Source: Tetradesmus obliquus
Lineage: Eukaryota; Chlorophyta; Chlorophyceae; Sphaeropleales; Scenedesmaceae
Reading direction: 5' to 3'
Length of the DNA: 64,000 nt
Assembly: GCA_030272155.1 (NCBI GenBank)
Contig: CP126207.1
Span: 1,612,001 to 1,676,000 of the forward strand
Positions 11,456 through 24,826 of the stretch are shown here, piece by piece. The notes under the pieces are model-generated. The model did no database searches. It was not told the DNA's origin and worked only from the letters and a program-made list of their open reading frames with translations. Made by a program: the position numbers and the translations under genes. The number at the start of each line of letters is the position of its first letter. The stretch's first letter is position 1.

Positions 11456-12204
11456 TCGCAGCCTGTAGAGCGTGCATGGAGCGTGGCCTCTTGTTGCAGA
11501 CCTTTGGACACTGCTCGCTTGGTGCGTTGCGGCATCCCGTTACGTTGTGTCATGTTATGTTATGTTATGTTATGCTATGGTGCCAGAGCAGGAGGCGCCT
11601 GAGAGGCCCGGAGGCGTGATCAGACCCACGCAATAATGTGGCAGCAAGGATGGGCTGTACAAACTGGCATGGTCTGCAGCAGCAGTGGTGTATGGCTTTG
11701 GAATTCAGGATGACCCGTATAATGTTCTGCAGTAGTATGGTATCGTGAGGTTTGGCGTGGTTGGCGTTTCACTCGGTGCGGGTCAGATTTCCTTGTCTTG
11801 CAGCGTTGTATGTGTTTCAAACAGTCAGGGTGGCAGTCTTGCGAGCCCCTTATGCATGTGCAAGCAGCTGTCATAGCACTATCATGCGCCCCTCCTGCAG
11901 AGCATGTGCCTGCAATGCTGCCTTGCACGCAGACAAGCCGCGCGCAAGCAGCAGCAGCAGCAGCAGCAGGTGCATCATCGGCAGGGGGTTGGTGTGTTAA
12001 GCATTCTTTGGTTTCCGGCAGTGCAGATTTCCTGCATTGCAGAGTGCTGCTTTGCATACACAGACCTGATGCATCTTGCACACCCAGCGCCCTCCAGAGT
12101 ATTAACGGTCAAGGTTGCAACAGCAGCGCAGGTGCATTGGACAGCTTCAGGATAAGGGAGATGTCAGGCACACTGGTGTTGCACACGCTTGCGTGCATTT
12201 GAGT

Positions 12205-13603
12205 CAGAGCCCTGGCCCTGTACTGGCTGTTGGTCATGACGTTCATTGTCTTTGTCCTTAAGTTCAAGCCGTTGCTGCAACCGTGTATGAGTACAGTTGC
12301 AAGTGGCGCTTTAAGCTCAACAGTTCCAAGTCTGCAGTCATGCACATCTTGCCAGGTCGTCAGCGCAGCCAGCGTAGTCAGCTGGTTGACTCTGGCATCA
12401 TATGGAATGATGCTCCTGTGCCAGTCGTTTCAGAATATTGCTATCTTGGTTTGTGGTTCAACAACGCATGCAATTGGAGTACGCATTTTGACAAAATGCT
12501 TGCCAAAGTGCAGCGTGTGAAAGCTGGGCTTATGCCCATATGGAAGAGCCGTCATATCAGTGTTGAAGTGAAGCGTATTGTGCTGTTGACCTGCATTCGT
12601 CCAGTTGTGGAGTACGGCAGTGAAGTGTGGTTCCCGTTAACAGCTAGGCAGCTGCAGCAGATTGATCAGGTGCAGACAGACATAATTAAGTGTGCAATGC
12701 GCTGTGGCAAGGAGCGTCCGTGTTCCTCGGCTGTTTTGGCTGAATGGGGTGTGAAGCCTTTGCATATGTGGTTACATCAGCGAGCTATGGAGTACTATTT
12801 CAGGATACAGCGCATGGATGGTGTTAGACTGCCAAAGCAAGTTTTCTCTGCAGAGTGGAGGCGTTCGACTGGAGCAATGGTAGTAACTCCGTGGCACAAG
12901 TATGTGCAGAGTCTATTGTGCAAGTATGGTGTGAATGTAGAGACAGCGGCAGGGCGTGCAAGTTGCTGCAAAAGTCACATTTCAGGGCAGATCAAGAAGT
13001 TGCAGATAGGATAATGTGTGAATCGCTGGAGCATTCCACTTTGTTGAGTTACATCACGCATGTGCACCCTAAACATGCTGATGTTATGACGTTTAAGCGG
13101 GTCAGGCCTTTTTTGCGGTCTGGGGCGCCTACACGTGGTGTCGAGTTGATGATGCGTGTGCGTTTGGGTTGCTTGGCTGTACATGAACGCACCAGTCGTT
13201 ATGGTGGCAGGCGAGCTAATGGTAATACAGCATGTCCGGCGTGTGGTGCTGGTGTGGAGTCATTGTCACATTTGTTGTTTGATTGTGCTGCGACGTCTGT
13301 GCAAAGAGATGAGATGTTTAATGAGATTAGGGCTTTGTCTGGTTGGGCTGCAAAATTGCGTAACTTGTTGTCTACTACAGATGCTGAGGTGAAGGTGAAG
13401 CGGTTTGTGTCGGATGATGCTTGGGGTTCTGTTAGGTTACTGGTGTCTAGGTTCATTGCTGATTTTTTTTCAAAAGGCTTGGGGTGTGCGTAATGCTTGC
13501 AAACACGAGGGTGTAGTTGCCGCTCCATTGGGGCGCGGGGCCGATGGCGTTGATGCTATGGCTTGATGAGTAACATGATGATGATGATGATGATGATGAT
13601 GAG
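12205..13603 (+). mobile_element. 5'-truncated, degenerate non-LTR (LINE-type) retrotransposon
   Basis: Only the last part of a reverse transcriptase is present. It begins near a ruined catalytic box (VGHD in place of an ADD motif, with a stop soon after). It continues through YEYSCKWRFKLNSSKS and the thumb-like region to 13014. A frameshift near 12950-13014 moves into a second frame ending at 13493, which carries a CPAC...H....C knuckle typical of LINE C-termini. The element ends in a short tail region and about nine (ATG/GAT) repeats at 13577-13603. Loss of the active site, the stop and the frameshift mean it is dead. Its 3' end defines a family with three shorter copies in this window. Confidence 0.85.
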
Positions 13604-15478
13604 GGACTCTGCACATCTGCTGGTGTTGAAGGTTTGCTGCAGCTATACATTTGGTTGGGCATTGCCAACGCATGCAGTAATGGTGCGTACGGATGTGCGT
13701 GTTGATGTATGCTACTCTGAATCCATATGTAACTACCTCTGCCAACCTCAAGTTGTTACGGCGATTGTACGTGGAGCATCTGTGGTGAATCTCTCTGCAC
13801 GTCAGATGCAGTACAAGTGCAGTCTGTGACAGCACCACACGGGGTTTATATAGACGACAGACCAAAACACTAACTTACAATTAAATATTGAAGTTGCATG
13901 TTCTTAAGCCGTCGCTTGTCATGCAAACAGGACGGTGAGCGGCGGGTTTTGGCGGGTAACAACAACCAAGATGTGGCATTGCGAATGCCGCATTCGAAGG
14001 CACTGCTGAGGCCGGTGGGAACATATACCAAATTACGTCACACCTTTACCGTGAAAGGTTTGCTTGTGAGAAATAACAAGCAATAGTGGACATTGCTCGT
14101 CGTGTTGACCAGTGCAGTTGTCGAAGGTGAATGCCCTGGCTGCTGTTTGTCCGCTGCAAGCTCGCATAAAACCTTCAGCAGTGATGTTTAATGCGACTTA
14201 CACCTACAAGCTGCTGTGCTCCCATAAACCAAGGGACTTGTCAGCACCAACGACAACCGTCCTCCCCTTGCTACATCAGCAGGCAGCATCGACGTTAAGC
14301 TCGAGGTCTCATAAAGGTAGATTATGAAGGCCTATCTGAGGGAAGTTATAGCAGCTTGCAGCTACCAGCGGTTCAAGGCAGCACATCTCAGGCCGGTGCC
14401 TGCCACACTGGACACACAGTGCAAGTACCCGCCATCCCCTCAGCACCAACTTCCTGTGGTTGCTGCTTGAATCTGCTCCTCTGGTGAGTGTCGACGCTAT
14501 TCAGGTGCCATCTGTAACATGTTGAGCCACGAAAAATGTTTCCTGCAAGCGCCGGGCTGCCTGCTGTGAAGCCCTTTTGCTGTGTTTGCTGTCTGTTCTG
14601 CTCTGCTACTAGCAATGCTCTAGTACTAGCAGTAGTACTACTGTGGTTGGTCATGCTAACAGCTCTGATGACTCGCCAACAGCACAAACAGCTGAGCTGC
14701 ATGTCATTCTTGTACATCTGCAGCAACCATCGACACCAGGGCAGCTTGCAGGTACAGGACTGCACACCAATCCCTGCGTCTGAGTTGCTGCTGTTTTGCC
14801 ACCTCCCTGCAGGAGCAGCCCTGTCAAGTCGGGCATCAACACCAGGCCAAACTTGCAGGGTTCTCGGCAGACAGCAATGTCCTATTTTGCACAGGCTGCG
14901 CACTTTTTGGACCTGCAACCCGTACAGCTGAACTTCCTGTGGCTGCTGCTGGAACTGGATACAGTCTGGTGAGTGTGGAAGCCATTCTGGTGCCCGCTGT
15001 TGAGCCATCAGCTAGGAAGGGAGCTTCCTGCAAGCGCTGCACGCCTGCAGAGTAGCCTTGTGCAAGTGTGCAACTGCACATTTGCTGTGCTTGCAGTATG
15101 CCTCTGCTACTATGGCATCAACAGTAATAGTTGCTGCCGGCAACCAACTGCTGATGTTTTACATAATCGCCAGCTGCGACACCGGCGCGAACTTGCAATC
15201 CACACTTTCAACATCACCTAGACGCCTGCATCACACTGAAAGGGCCTGCTGTGGTAAAGCAGCAGATTAATTTTGGTCTGCAAAGCTAGTATGCTAGCCA
15301 ACGACAGCCGAAATGTTGGGCAGCGGCAGGCGGTGACTCCAACTATGCCTTCCTAATGTTTTCCACCCCTCTCAAGGTGCAACGCTGCTTGGGGTGGGCA
15401 TCCGCAAGCAACCCACCTTCTTTGACTGCTGCTGCTGTGCAACCTCAAGTCCTGCGTCTTGCCACACTCTGAAGTGCC
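13604..15478. other. Intergenic stretch and presumed 3' UTR of the LRR gene
   Basis: No supported gene was found. It contains a diverged duplication of about 230 bases (about 14430-14600 and 14925-15130), sharing AACTTCCTGTGG, a GGTGAGTGT and a TTGAGCCA block. The GTGAGT would be a donor on the plus strand, so the pair could be remnants of an exon end, but no reading frame connects to anything. Confidence 0.45.
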
Positions 15479-15495
15479 TCAAGCTGATAGCCGTG

Positions 15496-15545
<50 letters not shown>

Positions 15546-18500
15546 GCTCCTCCCCGGCCACACAACCCAGCTACAGCAGCACATCCCGACATCAATCTTC
15601 TGCGCACATCAGCTCCCAGCGATGCACACACTGCTGCAGGGCTACAGGACGACAGCTGCTTCATCCGCTGCTGCACCATGCCTGCCCAAGCCTGCAATCC
15701 CAATGCAGCCACAATAGCCGCCCACGCACGCTGCACAAAGCGCCACGCCGGTGCCAGCAGCCTGGTGAATGCCTGCCACAGCATCTTCAGCGCTGCATCT
15801 AGCCTGTCAAATGCCCAAACTATCCATGCGCGTTCAAAAGCATACATCAAGCCTGCGTATACTGACTTGCGCCCCGGGAAGATGGCCGCCCAGCGCACAA
15901 CCAGGCCCCAGAATGCACACGCCATGAGCGCTAGAGCCACATAGAAAGGCGTGTAGATGTCGCTGCTAAACTCTGCAGGGTACACCGCCAGTATCCCTGC
16001 CACCAGTGCACCCATGCCGCACGCTACAGCAGCTGCCATGAGTGCTGATGCAGTGACCAGCGACAGCCAGATCAGGCCTGCATACTTAGCAGACAGCGCG
16101 CCAATCTTGCGCGGCATCGAACACGCCACAACAATCAGCACAAGCGTCATAGAGAATCCAAACGACAGCAGGTCCAGCACAAAGAACTGCCGCAGCAGTT
16201 CGCCGCGCAGCTGCGCCTTGCAGTCTAGCCCGTCGCTGCATGTATCAGGCGCTTGGATGCAGCTGGCATTGCCAATGTCTTTGACACCTGCTGGACACGC
16301 ACCCCTGCTGCCAGCTGGAATGGTGCAGTTGGCTATTGAGTTGTATGCCTGGCCGCTGCTGCTGCCGCCGCCACTGCTGCCGCTGCTGTTGCTGCTGCTG
16401 CTGCCGCAGTCCTTGCTGCTGTACGGCAGGAACAGCAGGCCGTTGTCATAGCCGCCTGGTGGCGCAATCGCGCCTGTGAATGTGGCTGCTGCCAGCAGCA
16501 CTGCCAGCCATGACAGCCTCTCTAACGAGCCTATGATTGCCTCCTTATCCGTAAGCAGCTTCTTCACTGTCGTCTCTCTTTGCAGCTGCTTGACTAAGCC
16601 CTTGAGAGGTTCTGCTGCTGCACTGCGCTGCTCATCACTCAGCAGGCCCTCCCAGCCCAGCAGCTTGACCTGCACATCTGGCAGCTGCTCTGCCAGATCT
16701 ACTAGCTGCTCTGCTAGCGCATCTGCATTGCGGCAGTAGGAAAGGTCCAGCAGCTGCAAGCTGGCTGGCAGCTGCCGCGGCAGCGCTGCCAAGCTGTCAC
16801 AAAAGCTGAGGTCCAGCGTAGCCAGGCTGCTCATAGCACCCAGGAAATTTGGCAGCAGGCTGATGCTGCTGCACCGACACAGGCCCAGAAACCGCAGCTT
16901 CTCCAGCTTGGCAAGCGACTCTGGCAGCTGTGCTAAGCTGCTGCAGCTGGCCAACTGCAGCCATTCGAGGCTTGACAGCTCTAGAAGCTCTGTTAGAGAC
17001 ACTAGGCTGCTGCATCTGTTTAAGCCCAACTGCTTCAAAGCTGACAGGTGCAGCGCAAAGCTGTTGGTCAATGTTTGCAGGCCGCTGCAGCCAGTCAGGT
17101 CCAGCTGTGCGAGTGACCGCAGCTTCCCGATGCCATCTGGTATGCTGTTGATGCTGCTGCATGTTCTGATGCACAGCCCAGTCAAGGATGACATCTTCCC
17201 TAGTGAATCTGGCAGGTTCTGCAGCTGCTCACACCCCTCAATACGCAGCTTTACCAGCTGCTGCAGCTCTGCTGATGGCTTTTCAGCCGCGTAACTCTCT
17301 ATCATTCGCCAGTAACGCAGCTTAGCAGACCTGCTGCGCACTTCATCAGCATTTAGTCTGCCGCTGCTTGGTGGGAAGCTGTGAAGGGCACAGCAACGCA
17401 GCACGCGCATCACCTTGAGCTCAGACAATTGCCACAATGATGGCGGCAAGCTCTGCAGGCTGCTGCAGCCTTCCAGCAGCAGCAGCTGAAGCTTAACAAG
17501 CTGCCCCAAAGTGCGCGGCAGCTGCTTCAGGCTGCTGCAATGAATGAGCCTTAGCTCCTCCAGGCATGTTAATTGCCCTAGAGAGTCTGGTACACTGCCC
17601 AGGCTGAGACAGCCCACTAAAGCAAGCGTACGTATGTTGGTCAAGCTGCCAAGGGACGCCGGCAGCTTTCTGATACTGCATTTGCCCAGCCACAACTCTT
17701 CAAGCCCGGTCAGCCGGCAAAATCTCTCTGGCACCAAGCTCGTGCTGTCACACTGATCCAGCAGCAGGAATGTAATGCTAGTTGGAAGGCTGGCCAGGCT
17801 GCCGCACTGCGCCAGACCGACACTTTTCAAGGCAGTAAACACGCTGAAATCAGGCGGGCTTGCCAGCTGGCAGCAGCCTGTGATACTCAATGCCTGCAGC
17901 TGCCTCAGCTTCCCCATCTGCACAGGCAAGGATTCCATGCTGACACAGTGTTGAAGAAACAGCTTCGTCATCGCCTGCAGTTGGCTGATGGTAGCAGGCA
18001 GGCTGGTGAGGCTGCTGCAGTGGCTCAGGTACAGCCTTTGCAGCGCCTGCATGCCACCAATGCTGTCTGGCAGGCTTGTCAGTTTACTGCAGTGCGTCAA
18101 GACAAGCTGCTCTACTGCTGTGAGCCCACTGATGTCAGGCAGGCCTGTAAGCTGGCTGCATCCTGCCAAGTGGAGTGCCTGCAGCTGAGCCAGCTGCCCC
18201 AGCTGCTCAGGTATTGCAGCCAGCCTGCTGCAGTTGACCAAGTACATTATTCGCAGCTGCTGCAGCTGGCCCATGGCGCCTGGCAGGCTGGCTAGTCTGC
18301 TGCACTCGCCCAGATCCAACTCTTGCAGCGCCTGCATGTCGCCAATGCTTGCTGGCAGGCTGACCAAGCTGCTGCACTCGTTAAAGCTAAGCTTTATCAC
18401 TGCTGTGAGCCCGCTGACTTCTGGCACGCTTGACAGCTGGCTGCATCCTGCCAGGATCAATGTGCGCAGCTGGCCCAGCTGCCCCAGATGCTCTGGTAAG

Positions 18501-19066
18501 GTCTTCAGGCTGCTGCAGCTGTCTAGGTCCAGCACTTGCAGTGCCTGCATTTTACCAAAGCTGTCCGGCAGGCTGGTCAAGCTGCTGCACCGCGCCAGGC
18601 TGACCTTCTGTACTGCTGTGAGCCCACTGACATCTGGCAGGCCTGCAAGCTGGCTGCATCCCAGTAGGCTGAGGTACTGCAGCTGCCGCAGCTGCCCAAA
18701 CTGCACTGGTAATGACACCAGGCTACTGCATTTCAATATGTGCAGCTTCTTCAGCTGCTGCAGCTGGTCCATGGTAGCCGGCAGGCTGGCCAGGCTGTTG
18801 CAGTCTGCGCACTCGAGGTAGGTGAGTGCTGTCAGCTTCGAGGTTGCTTCTGGCAGGCTTTCCAGCTGACTGCAGAGTGAAAGGATCGCAACTTGCAGCT
18901 GCGTCAACTGCCCTAGCGCTGGAGGCAGCTGTGCAAAGCTGCAACTCTCACAAACCAGGCACTGCAGCTGTGTCTGGCTGCAAACCTCCAGATGGAAGTA
19001 GCTGCAGCCCTTGAGCTCGAGGTCAGCGATGTCACTGCGGCCTGACAGTAGGGCAAAGTTATCACC
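15479..19066 (-). CDS. Leucine-rich-repeat protein with C-terminal PGG-type membrane domain
   Basis: This is one long exon of 1195 codons plus stop, entered through an acceptor (CCAACAG just above 19066) in phase 0. The true start lies in an unseen upstream exon, since no ATG precedes it in frame. About residues 20-780 are repeated 24-residue LRRs of the plant disease-resistance type (LxxLxxLxLxxCSxLxSLP). From about residue 850 comes a hydrophobic stretch followed by FTGAIAPPGGY, which matches the PGG motif of plant ankyrin-type membrane proteins. A Ser/Gly linker with several Cys follows, then about three more hydrophobic segments, and finally a 15-residue glutamine run before RPRLSA. A membrane-anchored recognition or scaffolding role is inferred. 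The LRR-PGG combination is unusual to my knowledge. Confidence 0.85.
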
Positions 19067-21686
19067 CTGTTGGCAGCATGTAAAAACATTGCAAAGTTGT
19101 TGTGAGTGGACAAGTGGTTACTGACATGTCCAGCAGGGCAGGTGGCTGAGATATCGCACTACTGTGGAATCACTTTGAACCACTGCCGGCGGCTAAGAGG
19201 CAGCATATCTGCAGGCCAGCGCCATACTGCAGGCGCACAGCATGCAGCAAACGCTAGCAGATTTGCTGTTGGGATTGAGTACTTTGCACAGGATCAGATC
19301 CACGCCGATTGTTGCCTTGTGCATGTTCATGTGCAGTGCCAGTTTACCTCGATCACCAGTCTTTTTGCCTGTGCCATCGTTCCACGACCACGCGGCTGTC
19401 AGGTTAAACCTGGCTGTGCGGGCAGTGCTGTGCGCTGTAAGATTGCTGCTGTTCCTGCAGCATCAAGCACAAAAGTGCAAGACGACAAGTATACAGCTTA
19501 GCGTGCACCCTGTGTCTAATAATTCTACATTACATTACATTACATGCTCCACTCAACGAGGAGTGGGAACCCCAGTCAGGAGCCAACAAGCGGCTCATAG
19601 GGGGAGGAAACATCGAAGAACAACAATTCTGAAGGATGGATGCTGCACACCACCGCCTTGTGTATGCTGCTGGTGCTGCAGGTGCTGCTGCTGTTGCTGT
19701 TGCTGTCGCTGTCGCTGATGCTGGTGCTGGTGCTGGTGCTGGTGCTGGTGCTGGTGCTGCAGCTGTGCTGCTGCTATGTCAGCATAGCCTGCCTTGCTGC
19801 CTGCCGGACAGGCTACAAGCCTGCTGTGTTGGCAGCTGCTACAAGCCGCAGCTGAACAGATGCGGGCCTTAGATGCAGCACACCAGCGCGGCAGGCAGGC
19901 CTTGCCAGCTGTGTTTCCAGTAAGTCATGTGTTGCTACAACTTGCCAAGACGTCATTGCTCTCCAAGTGCATTGGCAAGCACGTCTAGACTAAGCATGTG
20001 CTTAATGCTGACATGTTCACACCTGTCTTGCTTCACTTCTTGGCAGGAGCGCCACAGGCGTTGGCGCTTCAGCTGGACTGGATGCAAAGTTCACGCGTGT
20101 CACTTCCACACCGTCTCTGCCGCAACTGTCACTGCCACCTGCAGGGCACAACATGTGGCAGGCAGGTACTGCTCTGATGTCAGGATTGAAGATGGACAGG
20201 CAATGCAGACGCAGGTGCACCCCCTGCAATTGTAACTAGGGGATAGTCTGTCTAGCAGCAGATCTGCTGCTGCAAGCGATGCTCAGCACCAGGCTGGTGC
20301 TGGTGCTGCTGCCACGACTGTGTCAATTAGCACAGCAGCTCAGGTGCCAGCGGTCAATTCAAACTGGCCTGCTTACTTGAGCTGCAGGCGGCGTTTGGGC
20401 AGCATCGTACGGTCTCTGCTCGCTGGCGACACGTATTCCAGAGCAGCGTCCCAGATCTCAGGTGAAATAGTCGTAGATGCTTTGAAATGGAATTTATTGC
20501 TCTTCAAATCGAGTTCGTAAGTGCGTGAAGCTGTGAGATGGAGTCCGCAGGCGCAGTGGAGCACTTCTGCAAAGCGTTCTGTTGGAGCGACGAAGAGCAC
20601 TGCGATGACGGTACGCAACACAAAAACCTGTGAACAACTTATGGCTATATCACGTAGTGGGACGTACTTGATCTGCAGGTGGCAAAATGCGCGTCTAGGG
20701 CTCTGCACTAAAAGTGACACTGCCGCTGTCAGACGGTCTGATGGGTACCTGGCCAGCTGGTTGAACAGCTGCTCTGTACCTGTGTCTGCAGACACTGGTA
20801 CTTGTGCATTCCTGCAACATGAATCGGCAACGGTGCTGCCTGACTAACCCTCGGATGCACAGGGCACGGCTTGTGAGTCCAAGCCTGCATGTGCAGCTGT
20901 GCATTGTACAGCATGACCCGCGTCCTTCGGGATCCTGGCTTTGTCTAGGTATCGCCAATTTACATGTGCCACAGTTACATGGCATGTTGCCTTGCATAAT
21001 AATAATAGTCTTCTTGTAAGCCATACCTTATGTTGCCTTGCATGTGTATAAAGAAAGTTGCCGATTGCATTCATTACAAGCATACGCATAGTGCATGTGT
21101 GCGTGCAAGGCTGCTTTTAAGCGCAACGCGTTGCTCACACCTGGCTGTTTATCAGCAGCGTGATGGTTGCAAAGACCCATGGGCTGCTGCTTCATGGCTC
21201 AGTGCACCGGCTGCACAACATGCTAACATGCAGTGCCTGTAAGAATGCAACCTGCGGTGCAGATGGCACTGGCATGCTGGCATAGCATCCGACTGCGCTG
21301 CACAGGGTCACCACAGAAGTGTCACCGCCCGGTGGCAGCGTGAGTTACACCGTCCCCATCGCCCTGAGAATACAGCCTACATCACCCGCACAGAATGCCA
21401 AGTTGCCGACAAGCTGGCATGAACAGCACCTGAGCACATCTGCCAATGATCTAGATAACACCAGACACCCCTGCGCCTGGTGCACTTTCCATTGATGGGC
21501 ATGAATCCTCCGCAGGTAAGACACACAACTTGTTGACTTGAAGTCATAAAGCTTTACAATGAAGCTGGTTGCTGCATCCCGCACTGCATTTTGAAGCACC
21601 ACTTGACTTGCCTGGACGTCTGTTCACCCTGCTATTTCAGATCAGGGCCAGGACCCACATGCATATCTTACTATGCCATGCATGCT
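19067..21686. other. Stretch between two minus-strand genes; may hold upstream LRR exons
   Basis: Upstream exons of the LRR gene should lie here on the minus strand, but I could not fix them. Simple repeats include (ATTAC)n at about 19520-19545 and a GGTGCT run at about 19709-19760. The best coding candidate is listed separately at 20373. Confidence 0.4.
20373..20795 (-). CDS. Possible exon(s), weakly F-box-like; could be the 5' part of the LRR gene
   Basis: This is an open frame of 140 codons starting at an ATG. The second half contains ISPEIWDAALEYVSPASRDR, which has the spacing of an F-box start (proline, hydrophobic, helix, PxxR). The frame then reaches CTCAA followed by GTAAGC, a plausible donor. 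Its phase would not join directly to the acceptor at 19066, so another exon would be needed. F-box plus LRR is a common pairing, which makes the location suggestive. I am not confident that it is expressed. Confidence 0.3.
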   Translation of the reverse strand: MSADTGTEQLFNQLARYPSDRLTAAVSLLVQSPRRAFCHLQIKYVPLRDIAISCSQVFVLRTVIAVLFVAPTERFAEVLHCACGLHLTASRTYELDLKSNKFHFKASTTISPEIWDAALEYVSPASRDRTMLPKRRLQLK

Positions 21687-24600
21687 TCACACCCGCTGCC
21701 TCTTGTTAGCCCTCCCAGCTGCTGCAGCAGCTGCTGGAGGCGCTGCTGCCTCTGCTGCTTTTGCCCCAGTGCCAGCAGCAATAGCAGCAGCAGCGGCAGC
21801 AGCAGCCTGCCGCCTGTTGCCTTTCCTGCCGGTTGATGCTGCCTCGGCTGCTGTGCCATTGACAGAAGGCACATCAGCAGCATCTGCTGCGTCTGCTGCT
21901 GCTGCTGCTGGTAGCTCTGCATCTGCTGCTGCTTCTGGATCTTTCACAGCATTACTGCCCGCAGCAGCACTTGACCTGCGGCCTGCACCCCTGCGTGAAC
22001 CTGCACCTGATGTTTCTCCTGCTGCTGCTGCAGGCTTGGCTGCGTTGCCCGACTTGTTGCTGTGCTGCACTTTTGCATCACCAGCTTCATCTACTTGCTG
22101 CCGCTGCTTGGGTGCTGCTGCATGGTCATCGCCTGCTGCCTCTGCTGCTGCTGCCCCTCGCTTGCCGCCCATGCTGCTGCTGCGTGTCCCCCTCAGCGCT
22201 GAACCCCTGCTGCCGCTGCCACTGTTGTTGGTGTTGTTCTGACTCCTGCCACCAGACGATGGCCGTGAGTGCTGCTGCTGCTGCTGCTGGATGTCTGGTG
22301 CTGCTGCTGCAGCACTAGCACCAGCAGCAGCACCATCAACATCTTCTTCTTGCGAGTGTCCGTGCTCCCCAACAAAAGCAGTAGCAATGAGGCCACGTGC
22401 CAATGAGGCTCGCTTCCCACCTGCTGCTGCTGCTGCTGCCGCGGGCGCACTGTGCTGCTGCTTCCGTGCGTCGCTGCTGCTGCCAGCATGCGCAGACTGC
22501 ACCGCTGCCAGCTGCTGCTGCAGCTGCTGCAGCCACCACCTACCAGCTTGCAGCTGTGCTGCTGTATCTGCTCCTGGCACATCTGCTGCAGCAGAAGGAT
22601 CAGCAGCAGCAGCAGCAGCAGCACCCTGCTGTTCCTGCAACTGCTGCTGGGCTAACTGCTGTAGCACACTCCGCTGCACCTGCAGCTGGCCAACGGCCTC
22701 CTGCAGGAGCTGCTGCTGCTCCTGCTGCTGTTCATGCGCTGCTGCTGCCGCAGCTGCCGCCGCGGCTGCTGCTGCCTCTGCTTCTTTTGCTGCTGCTTGT
22801 GCCTTGGCATCTGCTGCCTCTTGCTGCATTGCTTGCAGGTCTGACTGTGCACGCTTGAGCTCTGTTCTTAGCCGCTTGAGCTCCGCTGCTGCTGCTGCTG
22901 CTGCTGCAGCTGCTGACTCAGCCTGCTGCTGCTGCTGCTGCTGGCTAGCTGGACTGCCGCCTGCATCAGCAGCGTCACCTTCTGCTGCTTCTGCTGCTTT
23001 GGCTTTGTCCGCTGCAGCTGCTTCTGCAGCTCCCTGCTGCTGCTGCTGCTCTGCTGCTACTGCTGCCAGCGCCTGCTCAGCTGCTGCCAGGCGTTGAGCC
23101 GTGCCCTGCAATGTAGCAGCAGCAAACAATCAGCAGCAGCAGCAAGAGAACAGCAGGAAGGCGCAGCACAATGCGCGACTTCAAGGGCTCAGCAATGCCC
23201 TTTGAAGGCAGCAACAGCCCGTCAACAATCACCCTAATGGTCCATACTTGCAGATCACGTTCCTCCACACAACCAGCCCATTCTGCAGCGCTGCTCGCCA
23301 CAAACAGCCAACAGCACCCAGCCTTACCTGCAGCGCTGCGTGCCGGCCCTGTTGTGCTGTGCTGCTACCTGTGCCCCATCACTGCTCCCAAGCAGCCAAC
23401 ACCAGCAGGTTTTGTTGCTGATTAGCGCCAACTGCAGCCAGGCTCACCTGTAGTGCTGCTCGCAGGCCTCATGCGCTCCCCTTGCTGCCTGCACCATGCC
23501 GCTGGCAGTTGCCTCTGCTGCTGTCTAATAGCCAACACCCCCTCCCACAGGACAGCCCTGCAGCAGCCAGGCTCATCCGCAGTGCTGCCCGCAGGCCTTC
23601 GGTTGCAGCCATGCCACCCATCCGCAGTCACTGCTGTGCTGTTGAGAAGCCACAACTCCCACGTGTAACAGGGAACAGCAGGGACACAGCCAACCCACCT
23701 GCAGTGCTGCCCGCAGCCCTTCATGTGCACCCCGTGCTGCCTGCACCATGCCGCTGGCAGTTTGCCTCTGCTGCTGTCAAATAGCCAACACCCCCTCCCA
23801 CAAGACAGCCCTGCAGCAGGCAGGCTCACCTGCAGTGCTGCCCGCAGACCTTCATGTGCACCCCTTGCTGCCTGCACCATGCCGCTGGCAGTTGCCTCTG
23901 CTGCTGCTGCTCGCGCCTCTGCTGCCGCCACTGCACGTGCCACCACTGCATGTGCTGAGGAATACATACGGGTGAGCTCCTCCTCTGCTGTCTGCAGAGA
24001 ACAACATGAAAAGGACAGTGGGTCAGAATTTATGCAGGAAGGATGATGCTACTGCACGTGCCACCACTGCATGTGCTGAAGAGTACATGTGAGTGAGCTC
24101 CTCCTCTGCTGTCTGCAGAGAAAAACAACAACACGAAAGTGACAGTGTGGGAGTGAAGATACGTAAGGGCGCTGCAAGAGCACGAGCACATGAGCATGCT
24201 CCCGCAAGCGAAGTGCACAGACTGTGGTTTGTTCCTGCAAGACCTGTTCCTGCAAGAGCTGTTCCTGCAAGAGCCTGTTCCTGCAAGAGCTGTTCCGCAA
24301 AAGCCTGCACATACACCTGTCACCTCCTGCAAGGTGTGGGCCTTTTCCTGCAAGCGCCTGCTCCTGCAAGGGCCTGTTTCTGCAAGGCCCTGCACATACA
24401 CGTGCCCTCTGCTGCTCAGGGTGTTCCCCAAGCTGGGCGGGCACAACAGGTGCGGTGCAGCGAGGCACTAGTTGCATAGCTCAGGACAGCAGACAAGACA
24501 GCAGACGAGCATGCCCAGCGATGGTTACCAGCAGTAGTGCAGCTTGCAGCGTCCCACCTGCCACTTTTTGAATGCGAATGCCGCCACGCGCCGCAGCTGC

Positions 24601-24782
24601 TCACACTCCTGGCTGGTGGTTGTCAGCTGCTGCTGTAGTGCTGCTGTCTTAGCAGCAGCACGCTGCAAAATGGCCCCCGGTGCCTGTCCACCTGCTGCTG
24701 CTGCTGCTGCAGCAGCAGCAGCAGCACTGCCAGGGCTGTCAGAGCCGAGCAGAGCAGCAGTGCCAGGACTGGCAGCAGCAGC

Positions 24783-24826
<44 letters not shown>

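Larger units (their letters stand above)
7235..12189. other. Gene-poor stretch with minisatellites
   Basis: No frame here shows a recognisable domain or a convincing exon chain. The open frames are mostly translations of tandem repeats. The separately listed arrays at 8398, 9575, 9965 and 10990, and the two-hairpin element at 9134, are the structured parts. The rest is unremarkable to me. Confidence 0.5.

Noticed and set aside
12205-13603. Retrovirus or LTR element
   Set aside because: There is no LTR, protease or integrase. The C-terminal CPAC-H-C knuckle, 5' truncation, tail repeats and target duplications fit a non-LTR element.
22291-23097. Long plus-strand frame rich in Ala/Ser/Cys
   Set aside because: It is the antisense shadow of the minus-strand coiled-coil exon; its composition comes only from complementary CTG/CAG repeats.
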